Below, piece by piece: positions 27,285 through 34,551 of a stretch of DNA of 46,310 nt (its first letter is position 1; each line of letters begins with the position of its first letter). The notes beneath the pieces are model-generated. The model was not told the DNA's origin and did not search any database. It worked only from the letters and a program-made list of their open reading frames with translations. The stretch comes from Brooklawnia sp. (GTDB taxonomy: Bacteria > Actinomycetota > Actinomycetes > Propionibacteriales > Propionibacteriaceae), in NCBI GenBank assembly GCA_012517115.1, contig JAAYVP010000077.1, forward strand, positions 1 through 46,310, in the 5' to 3' direction. The translations under genes were made by a program, and so were the position numbers.

Positions 27285-30053
27285 TCAGGTCAAGGGTCGG
27301 ACGCGGCAGAGCGCCGCAACGTCGCACGTCGCGCATTGGGAGCACCACGTTTCATACCGAGGCAGATTGTTCTCACGCAGCGCCTTGCCTGCGCCCAGAA
27401 CCCGCGCTCGCACTGCGTCCAGCAGCGGGGCCTCGACTTCTTCGCGGGTTGACTTGCCCCGCTCGTCCAGGTTCAGGACCTCAATCAGGTCGGGTTGCTG
27501 CCCGACCAGCTCTTGATACCCGAGGGCGTAGACGTGCAGCTGATCGCGAGTCACCTCCTCGGGCTGTGCTCGCTCGGTGGACTTGAAGTCGACAACGGCT
27601 ACTTCGTCAGTTTCGAGGCGGCGGATGAGATCGATCCGGCCATCGACGACGACACCGTCGCCAAGGTGGACCTGGATCTGCTTCTCGGAGTGCACCGTGT
27701 TGGGGAGTTCGGCCCCGTGGGCGGCGAAGTATCGCTCGATTGCCTGTTGGGCTGATCTGACCAGTTGCTCGCGCAGGGCCGGGTAGGCGTAGGGCGTGTG
27801 GAGGTGTCGGTCGACGAGGTCTGCGGCGTCGGCCTCGGTCATGAGGTGGCCGTCGATCGCTCGTTTGTGCACCTCTGCGAGCGCGTCGTGCAGGCCCTTC
27901 CCATAGCCGAGCGCCTCGTGGATGGGCGGATTGAAGCCGTAGAGGAACCGGATCTTGAACTGGTAGGGGCAGTCGAACAGGTACTTCAGTTCGGAGAACG
28001 TCAGGCTGACCTGAGGCGTCTCGCGGCGCGGCGTCGGGCTGAGCCGGGTGGTGTCCGACGCCAAGGGTGTGGCTCGCGTCGAGACGTACTGGTTGCCCGT
28101 GGCTAGATGCATGAACGGCGATTGCGCCTTGTAGAGCCGATTGCCTCCCGGCGAGTAGCTGAGGGCGAGGTACTTCTGGGCGCGGGTGACCGCGACATAG
28201 AACAGGCGCGTCTCATCCTCGACGGTGCCTCGGTAGCGGTCGGGCGACGGCACCGCCTCCTGCGGAACGACATGGAAGACCCCGAGCCCACCCTGTCGCT
28301 TGGACGGGAAGCGGTTCTTCCGCAAGCAGGGCACGAACACGGCCGGGTACTGCATTCCCTTTGCCTGGTGGACTGTCGAGATCACCACGGCGTCGGGTTG
28401 GGCGTAGCCCACGTCGGCGTCCGATTCGGCGTAGTAGTCGGGCGCCTGGTGCTCGAGCCATTCCCGGAACGCCCGGTACTTGGCGGTGGGTGCGGACGAG
28501 AAGTGGATCTCCTCGAAGTCGGAGATCACTTGGCTGAACTTGCCGAGCTGGTAGAACACGAGTTCGGCTCGCTCGGGAGCACCGGGGATGGTGTCCTCCC
28601 GGACCTCGAGTGCTTCCAGCAACTCGAGGTACAGGCGCTGGATGTTGTAGACGCCCCACCTGCTGCCATCCTTGACTGCGCGCGCGCCTTCAAGGACGGC
28701 GAACGCGTCCGCCCAGTTGCGGCCGGGTGGGACCAGCTCTGCGTCCTCCCAAGCCTGCTGCACCGTCTGGGTGCCGACCTCGCCCACCAAGTAGGCGAAC
28801 ACTGTTACGACGGCCTGGATCTCGGGCGAGTCGAACAGCCGGTTCAGGCCCTTGACCACGTACGGGATGTGTCTGCGGCGGAGTTCCTCGACGAGCGGGT
28901 CTGCGTCGCGGGCGACCGACCGGTAAAGCACAGCGAAGTCCGACCAGGTCAGGCCACGTGGGGCGGCGTCGGGGCTGTCTGTAAACGAGACGCCACGCAA
29001 GGATTCCATGCGGTCGCACATCCACCTGGCCTCGGCCTCAGGGGTGTCGAACGTGAGCGCCAGTAGGTCGCCGCGTTCCCAACCCTGGTGTCCGGCTGCT
29101 GCCATTTCTTTGGGCAGCCTGGCCTCCGCCGGAAGGCTCTCAGCGATGGTGCGACCCAGGTCGACCACTCCTCGGCTGGACCGGAAGTTGTCGGAAAGGA
29201 ACACCTTCTCCACGTCCGGGTACCTATCGGCGAAAGTCAGGATGTTGCCCACGTCGCTGCCGCGCCACTGGTAGATGGTCTGGTCGTCGTCACCCACGAT
29301 GCAGACGTTCGCCCCGTGAGCGGCCAGGGCTCGGATCAGGCGCTCCTGCAGGGGGTTCACGTCCTGGTACTCGTCCACAACGAGGTACTTCAGATCACCG
29401 TGCACGTGCTCGCGGATCATGTCAGCCAGCGGGTCGTCCTCGGACTCCAGGAGTTCGACCGCCAACTGGATCATCGCGGTGTAGTCGAAGTAGGACTTGT
29501 TGGCGAGCAGCCTGATGTACTGGTCGAACGACTCCCACACACCGGCAGGCACCGCGTCACCGACAATGTCGTCCTCGCGAAGCAACGAAAGGACGGACTG
29601 ATACAGCTTGGAGTCGGTAAATCGTCGAAGGTGCGACACCTTGGGCGACGTCACCGGGCACGTGGTTAGTCCCGATTCTTTACTGTGCCGATCGATGAAG
29701 AGCCGGTTCGTGACGTCCGTGAGGACGCGGTAACGGAACGTCTGCGGCACGTGGCGTTGCAGGATGTCCAGGCAGTACGCGTGCATCGTCCCGATGAACA
29801 TCTCGGCCAGCCCGAGTGTCGAGCCGCCTGCGTCCTGGATGCGGCGCAGCACCCGATCCTTCAGCTCGGCTGCAGCCTTGTCCGTGAACGTGAACGCCAC
29901 GATGTTGGCGGGTGTCACGCCCGGGACTCGCAGCAACTCTGCAATCCGCCTGGACACCACGTCCGTCTTGCCCGAGCCTGCGCAGGCGATGATCTGCAGG
30001 TTCCGATCGACGCACTCGATCGCCGCTTGCTGACTGGGGGTGTAGGCGATCAA
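27285..30053 (-). CDS. UvrD/PcrA-type helicase fused to Cys-cluster PD-(D/E)XK nuclease
   Basis: A 922-residue superfamily 1 helicase-nuclease. Walker A is ACAGSGKT (Lys29), Walker B LVVDEYQD (Asp227, Glu228), with later helicase motifs VHQAKGMQYPAVFVPC and ETRLFYVAVTRAQKYLAL. The C-terminal nuclease (about 680-922) opens with SELKYLFDCPYQFK (Cys695). It has D808 and D822-F-K824 as the metal and catalytic residues, and ends with C904, C907, C910 and C916. The four-Cys pattern matches the AddB/Cas4-type iron-sulfur nuclease. Unlike AddAB it is a single protein. TTG 30053 with GGAGGAGC before it is the likely start. It lies 40 bp after the HigA/ImmA gene, suggesting one operon. A role in defence or in element DNA processing is inferred. 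Confidence 0.88.
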   Translation of the reverse strand: MIAYTPSQQAAIECVDRNLQIIACAGSGKTDVVSRRIAELLRVPGVTPANIVAFTFTDKAAAELKDRVLRRIQDAGGSTLGLAEMFIGTMHAYCLDILQRHVPQTFRYRVLTDVTNRLFIDRHSKESGLTTCPVTSPKVSHLRRFTDSKLYQSVLSLLREDDIVGDAVPAGVWESFDQYIRLLANKSYFDYTAMIQLAVELLESEDDPLADMIREHVHGDLKYLVVDEYQDVNPLQERLIRALAAHGANVCIVGDDDQTIYQWRGSDVGNILTFADRYPDVEKVFLSDNFRSSRGVVDLGRTIAESLPAEARLPKEMAAAGHQGWERGDLLALTFDTPEAEARWMCDRMESLRGVSFTDSPDAAPRGLTWSDFAVLYRSVARDADPLVEELRRRHIPYVVKGLNRLFDSPEIQAVVTVFAYLVGEVGTQTVQQAWEDAELVPPGRNWADAFAVLEGARAVKDGSRWGVYNIQRLYLELLEALEVREDTIPGAPERAELVFYQLGKFSQVISDFEEIHFSSAPTAKYRAFREWLEHQAPDYYAESDADVGYAQPDAVVISTVHQAKGMQYPAVFVPCLRKNRFPSKRQGGLGVFHVVPQEAVPSPDRYRGTVEDETRLFYVAVTRAQKYLALSYSPGGNRLYKAQSPFMHLATGNQYVSTRATPLASDTTRLSPTPRRETPQVSLTFSELKYLFDCPYQFKIRFLYGFNPPIHEALGYGKGLHDALAEVHKRAIDGHLMTEADAADLVDRHLHTPYAYPALREQLVRSAQQAIERYFAAHGAELPNTVHSEKQIQVHLGDGVVVDGRIDLIRRLETDEVAVVDFKSTERAQPEEVTRDQLHVYALGYQELVGQQPDLIEVLNLDERGKSTREEVEAPLLDAVRARVLGAGKALRENNLPRYETWCSQCATCDVAALCRVRPLT

Positions 30054-30093
30054 AACGCTCCTCCTGCCGGTCGGGACCGACCCTGTTCAACCT

Positions 30094-31188
30094 TCACTTG
30101 CTCACCCATCCCCTGAGTACGTCATCGGCGTTCGGCAGGCCCTTGGCCAGGGTGGTCTTCCAGGGCACCACGCCGTGATGTTGCAGGTTACCCACGACGA
30201 ACGCCACCGGGACACCAAGCCGCGCAGCCTTGTCCGCGACCGAATGCGCGGACACCGCACCCGAGATGCGCGCTGGCCCACCAAACAACCACGCTTCGGC
30301 TCGGCGATTGGCCTCATCCTCCCGCGCCTTGTTGGCCTCCATCGCTTCCTCGTCCGCCATGTCGTCCAGCGCGACACCGTCGTCGACGTGTCCGGCCACG
30401 ACGTGGCCGCATTCGTGCATGATGGCGAAGAACAGCTTGTCGAACCGCTTTCCTCGTCCCGAGACAGCCACCACAGGGTTCTTGCCCAGCATGAAGGCGG
30501 CGCCATCGATCTTCCCGCCGGGGAAGTGCTCGACGAAGACCAGATGGACACCCACCTGCGCGAACCGCTCGGGAAGCGACGCGAGGTCGCTCGGTTCGGA
30601 GACCTCGCGAGCCAACCGCTCCACGAGGCGCTCGAAACCGGCCCGGTCGTAGTCAGGAAGCATCTGTGTTCGGGCCTGTCGTTGTGCCGCCCACAGCCAG
30701 CCACGCTGAATCAGACTCAGATCATCACCATGGTTGGACCGCTTCGCCGCCATCCCGAAGTGCGGGGAGTCGTCGCGGTGGACCATATTGAAGTCACGTC
30801 TGACCTCGTCCAGCAGGTCAGCGGGGGACTCGTGAGCGCCGATGATCCCCCGCTTCTCCAACAGTGCGAGGGGAATGATCGAAGCAATCTGGGCCCTTGT
30901 GGCCACCCGGGATGCGGTGTCCTGATGCCCGACGTCCTGGCTCAGCCGCCACAGTTGATACTTGGCCTGCAGGCCGAGCCAGGTGGACGCCTCCGAGCCG
31001 AGGGCTGCGGCGATCTGCGCGGCAGACTCGGCGGTCAACTCCTTCTTGGCATTGACGATCTCGGACACGAACTGCACCGGGCGTCCGATGATCTCCGCGA
31101 AGTCGGCCTGGCTCCAGCCACGCTCCTCCAATTCGACCGCCAAATGCTCACCCGGCGGGAAGACCTCGGCCGGCGTCCGATCAGTCAT
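30094..31188 (-). CDS. HigA-like HTH protein fused to ImmA/IrrE metalloprotease
   Basis: A 364-residue protein. The N-terminal Xre-type HTH (about 12-75, GWSQADFAEIIGRPVQFVSEIVN) is HigA/VapI-like. The C-terminal half (about 190-330) is a COG2856/ImmA-type domain with the zinc site HECGH (258-262). In ICEBs1 and phages such proteases cleave a repressor on DNA damage; fused HigA-ImmA forms are found as antitoxins or regulators. It starts 18 bp after the HigB-like toxin gene with ribosome site AGGAGGAGAG. I infer that it binds the toxin and the palindrome in the promoter at 31545-31554. Confidence 0.88.
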   Translation of the reverse strand: MTDRTPAEVFPPGEHLAVELEERGWSQADFAEIIGRPVQFVSEIVNAKKELTAESAAQIAAALGSEASTWLGLQAKYQLWRLSQDVGHQDTASRVATRAQIASIIPLALLEKRGIIGAHESPADLLDEVRRDFNMVHRDDSPHFGMAAKRSNHGDDLSLIQRGWLWAAQRQARTQMLPDYDRAGFERLVERLAREVSEPSDLASLPERFAQVGVHLVFVEHFPGGKIDGAAFMLGKNPVVAVSGRGKRFDKLFFAIMHECGHVVAGHVDDGVALDDMADEEAMEANKAREDEANRRAEAWLFGGPARISGAVSAHSVADKAARLGVPVAFVVGNLQHHGVVPWKTTLAKGLPNADDVLRGWVSK

Positions 31189-31206
31189 CTTGCTCTCCTC
31201 CTCTCA

Positions 31207-31500
31207 TCAGTGGCAGTCGACAACCTCGATCACCACGACCACCCGCCCTTGGGTGTCGGTCCTAAAGTGAACGATCAATCGATCGTCCCCACGTAGCCTC
31301 AGTGACAACTTTCGCGTGCCCTTCACTTGTTCGAGCCTGAGCGACTTGAAGGCTCTCAGCTCCCGGTCGTCGGTCACCTCGTACAGCAGCCCAACGACCT
31401 TGCGATATGCCCGCACGAGCTCGGCGCACATGCGGGGGTGAGGAGTGCCTGCGACCCAGTACAGCGCCTCCAGGTGAGGATCCTCGAACTCGACGATCAC
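31207..31500 (-). CDS. HigB/RelE-type toxin homologue
   Basis: A 97-residue protein of the RelE/HigB mRNA-interferase fold. The core pattern is RELRAFKSLRLEQVKGTRKLSLRLRGDDRLIVHF followed by a beta-hairpin VVVVIEVVDCH. Members cleave mRNA on the ribosome; catalysis here is not proven. It is first in the toxin-antitoxin order typical of higBA, with a GTG start and SD-like AGGGGTG. Confidence 0.82.
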   Translation of the reverse strand: MIVEFEDPHLEALYWVAGTPHPRMCAELVRAYRKVVGLLYEVTDDRELRAFKSLRLEQVKGTRKLSLRLRGDDRLIVHFRTDTQGRVVVVIEVVDCH

Positions 31501-31528
31501 TCAACGACACCCCTTCACCCTTGATGTG

Positions 31529-31560
31529 AATATGGTATGTTGTTTCCCATGGGAGTGCAA
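31529..31560. promoter_or_regulatory. Divergent promoter with palindromic operator (higB-like / 52-aa gene)
   Basis: For the toxin operon, minus-strand TTGCAC (31560-31555), a 17-nt spacer and TACCAT (31537-31532). A perfect 10-bp palindrome TCCCATGGGA (31545-31554) occupies the spacer, an ideal place for HigA-type repression. For the plus-strand small gene, TATGTT (31536-31541) is a possible -10. This 30-bp stretch is clearly more AT-rich than its surroundings. Confidence 0.6.
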
Positions 31561-31599
31561 GCCCCTGGCTTGCCCAATCACGAGGGGAGGTGAGAGACG

Positions 31600-31758
31600 A
31601 TGGCGAAGAACACTGGAAGAGGGCACCGCATTGGTGCCGTGCGTGGTCGCAGCGAGTTCAAGCATCCCAACGGGACGTACGTGAAGCGCGACACGACGAC
31701 CGGTCGCTTCATGAACGTGAGCGACCACCCGCACAAGGGCGTCCGCGACGAGAAGTGA
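31600..31758 (+). CDS. 52-residue basic protein of unknown function
   Basis: ATG 31600 follows a very strong ribosome site (GGGGAGGTGAGAG) and the frame ends at TGA 31758. The product begins MAKNTGRGHRIGAVRGRSEF and continues with the motif YVKRDTTTGRFMN before a charged tail ending VRDEK. It is basic and Gly/Arg/Lys-rich and may bind nucleic acid. I recall similar short proteins beside actinobacterial restriction cassettes, but no function is known to me. A perfect terminator follows. It is divergent from the toxin operon and convergent with mod. Confidence 0.8.
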   Translation: MAKNTGRGHRIGAVRGRSEFKHPNGTYVKRDTTTGRFMNVSDHPHKGVRDEK

Positions 31759-31762
31759 CAAC

Positions 31763-31803
31763 GACTGCGTCCCTGGGCGCCGGTAACACCCAGGGACGCA
31801 GTC
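31763..31803. terminator. Perfect 15-bp hairpin terminator
   Basis: GACTGCGTCCCTGGG (31763-31777) and CCCAGGGACGCAGTC (31789-31803) are perfectly complementary around an 11-nt loop. It starts 5 nt after the 52-aa stop and precedes the end of mod, so it can stop transcripts from both sides. Confidence 0.8.
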
Positions 31804-31845
31804 CCACAACACTCTCACGGCGCAGGCTCTCCCGCGACCCGCATG

Positions 31846-34551
31846 TCAGGGCTCGAACACTTTCATGACCTCGTCGCCGTAGTCGTTGATGACCTTGACC
31901 GCAATCCGGCCCCCCGATGGCCTGGCGAAGGGACGCGAGACCGTCGAGTTGAGCGATGCCCACGCATCCTGGTCAATCTCGGCCTTCAGGGCCGTCTTTA
32001 GTCGCTTGTACGGGTCACCCCCGCCGGTGAAGTAGCAATGCCGGACGAAGAACGACTCCTCGTTGTAGTCGGTGTCGATCATCCAAAGCGCAATGCGACC
32101 CGTGTCGTGCGAGCGCACCTCGCCGGTGGTCGGGTCGTACACGTCCACACCGTGCAGCTCCACGACAACCTGATCCTTGTCGGTGGTGCGCACGTCGATG
32201 TCAGGCTCCCCGAAGACTGTGAACAGGTTGCCGGCACCGGTCTTCTTGAGTTCCTCACCCATGAGCAGGTCGACGTTCATCCTTACCAACAGCACCTTGA
32301 CCCTGCCAAGTTGGCGCTCGCCCGCCACTTGGGCGAAGCCGGCGTCGCCGGTCTCAACCGTCACGCCGTCCTCGAGCGTGACGCCGGTGGCTTGGGGATC
32401 GAAGGCGAAGGCCAACACGCACAGCAGGTCGATGTCTCGGGCCCGGATGGCCTCCTTCGCTGCGGCCTTGATAAACCCGGGCGAGACTGTGCCGTACTGC
32501 GGACCGATCGCCACCCCGACCCGCAAGGACGCCTCGCCGCTGACCCCCTCACCCACCGCCTGCACATACTCCCCCGCATACGGATCAAGGGACGCGAACG
32601 TGATCCGCTCCGCCGTCCTGCCATTCTGGACGCCTGCCCGGCGCAGGTTCTCCAGAATCGTCTGCTCGAATGTCGGCGCCTCGCCGGCCGTGGCCGCCGC
32701 CACCTCGGATGCCGGCTGCTTCTCGTCACCTCCCGCGAACGCCAGCGACCGGTGCGGGGATAGGCTCTCGACGGTGAACGGGCCGGTCACCCGGACAACG
32801 CCCTTGTCCTCGTAGGGGCGGTCGTACAGCAACTCGAAGTCGGCATGCTTCTTGATGGCAGCATCGATCTGCTCGCGGGTCATGCCCTCAACGATGTCGG
32901 GGTTGTTCGCGATGGACTTCAGCGTGATGTGCTGCACGCGCTCGTAGACGAACCCGTGTCGGATGTCATCGGACGTCGGCGCGGGCGGCAGCAGCGAGCC
33001 GGACGCCTCGGCCTCCTTCGCCCGCCCCTTCACGGAGTCAGCGAGCAGGTAGAACGGAAACCTGGCTCCCATCAGACGCTGGCGCGCGAGGGCGAGGGCG
33101 ACCCGGGACGTGTCGATCGTGATCCAGCGCCGCCCCCACTGCTCGGCGACATGGGCTGTCGTTCCCGATCCGCAGGTTGGATCGAGCACAAGATCGCCCG
33201 GATCGGTGGACATCAACATGCAACGCTCGATCACCTTGGAGTGAGTCTGGACAATGTAGATCTTCGGATCACCAAATCCTGACGTGACAGTGTCTTCCCA
33301 GAGGTTTGTGTACGGGAATGCCGGGAAGTCATCGAGGTAGCGCACATATCGGAGCGTATTCCCGATGCCCATGAGGCGATCCGCGTTCAGCAGCCGCTCC
33401 ATCCCCTCTACACTTGTCTTCCACACACCCTTGCCTGGGACGTAAGTCTTCCCTGCAACAGAGACTGGGAAGATGGTCTTTTCAACGCCGCTCTGCGACG
33501 TCATGGCTGTAGGCTGAAACACTCTCGTGCCGGTAGGCGGGCCCTGCGAAGCCGGGAAGGACTTGCGCGTACCGCTCTGGTCCTCGGCCCAAGTGTATTG
33601 GCCGGCACCCGCGCCACCGAGTTCCTTCGGTCGGTATAGCTGGCGGTACTTGACCGCGCGCATGTCCTTTGCGTACCAGACGACATAATCGGTAACGCCC
33701 GCAATTACGTTGGTGCCGCCCGCCAAACTCCCCGCTCCGCTCGTGGTCTTGTAGGCGATCAGTGAGCAGAAACCTTCGACCCCAAAGACTTCGTCCATGA
33801 GTGACCTGACGAGATGAACATTCTCGTCCCCGATCTGGACGAAGCAGCTTCCGGACTCAGTGAGCAGTTCACGCGCAGCCACGAGGCGGTCGCGCATGTA
33901 GGAGAGGTAGGAGTGGATACCGAGTTCCCAGGTGTCGCGGAAGGCCTTGATCTGTTCGGCCTCCCGGGCGGCGTCTTCGATCTTGCCGTCCTTGACGTCG
34001 CGCTTCCGGGCAGACACCTGCCAGTTGGAGCCGAACTTGATGCCGTAGGGGGGATCGATGTAGACCATCTGGACCTTGCCGCGGAGGTCCTCACGTTCGG
34101 CGAGGCTGCTCATCACCTGCAGTGAGTCGCCGAGGATCATCCGGTTCGACCAGTTCGCCTGGTGGCGGTAGAACTCGACGGCGTCCAGTTCGTTGAGGCC
34201 ATCGAACGTTTCGAACAGGGTCAGTTCGGGCTCGTCCGCAGCTTCCTTGGTGGTGCGGCGCAGGTTCTCCACGAGCACGCGAGGGTCGATCTTCTCCTGG
34301 ATGTAGATCGGCGGAGCGTCCACGACGAGGGGCCTGTCGTCTGTCAGGTCGTCCTTGGGATACTTGCCGCGCCAGATCAGTTGGGGATCGAGGGTTGGGT
34401 CGCGGTCGTAGGCGACCTGGCGCATGGCTTCGACCTCGGGTGTGACGAAGTCCTGGGCGGCGTCCGCTGTGGGGATGTTCGAGCGCTTGTCGTCGTGGAC
34501 GATGCTCTCGATCGGGGTCGGTCCGTTGGGTGCGGCAGGCCTACGAGCCAC
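31846..34551 (-). CDS. Type III-like DNA adenine methyltransferase (Mod)
   Basis: A 901-residue beta-class DNA methyltransferase. Motif IV DPPY is at 166-169 (VYIDPPYGIKFG) and the SAM-binding motif I is at about 456-465 (LDPTCGSGTTA, Cys460). This order is typical of type III Mod subunits, which modify adenine N6. The region between them holds the target-recognition part. An N-terminal 140-residue extension and a long C-terminal part (about 560-901) exceed the classic Mod. The GTG start overlaps the res stop by 11 nt, so the two are coupled. Recognition sequence is unknown. Confidence 0.92.
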   Translation of the reverse strand: MARRPAAPNGPTPIESIVHDDKRSNIPTADAAQDFVTPEVEAMRQVAYDRDPTLDPQLIWRGKYPKDDLTDDRPLVVDAPPIYIQEKIDPRVLVENLRRTTKEAADEPELTLFETFDGLNELDAVEFYRHQANWSNRMILGDSLQVMSSLAEREDLRGKVQMVYIDPPYGIKFGSNWQVSARKRDVKDGKIEDAAREAEQIKAFRDTWELGIHSYLSYMRDRLVAARELLTESGSCFVQIGDENVHLVRSLMDEVFGVEGFCSLIAYKTTSGAGSLAGGTNVIAGVTDYVVWYAKDMRAVKYRQLYRPKELGGAGAGQYTWAEDQSGTRKSFPASQGPPTGTRVFQPTAMTSQSGVEKTIFPVSVAGKTYVPGKGVWKTSVEGMERLLNADRLMGIGNTLRYVRYLDDFPAFPYTNLWEDTVTSGFGDPKIYIVQTHSKVIERCMLMSTDPGDLVLDPTCGSGTTAHVAEQWGRRWITIDTSRVALALARQRLMGARFPFYLLADSVKGRAKEAEASGSLLPPAPTSDDIRHGFVYERVQHITLKSIANNPDIVEGMTREQIDAAIKKHADFELLYDRPYEDKGVVRVTGPFTVESLSPHRSLAFAGGDEKQPASEVAAATAGEAPTFEQTILENLRRAGVQNGRTAERITFASLDPYAGEYVQAVGEGVSGEASLRVGVAIGPQYGTVSPGFIKAAAKEAIRARDIDLLCVLAFAFDPQATGVTLEDGVTVETGDAGFAQVAGERQLGRVKVLLVRMNVDLLMGEELKKTGAGNLFTVFGEPDIDVRTTDKDQVVVELHGVDVYDPTTGEVRSHDTGRIALWMIDTDYNEESFFVRHCYFTGGGDPYKRLKTALKAEIDQDAWASLNSTVSRPFARPSGGRIAVKVINDYGDEVMKVFEP

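Noticed and set aside
31059-31068. TCTCGGACAC repeats the last bases of tRNA-Leu (25475-25484), as an attR might.
   Set aside because: Only 10 bases match, they lie inside the HigA/ImmA coding region, and the match ends where the T arm should continue. Chance is a good explanation at this size.
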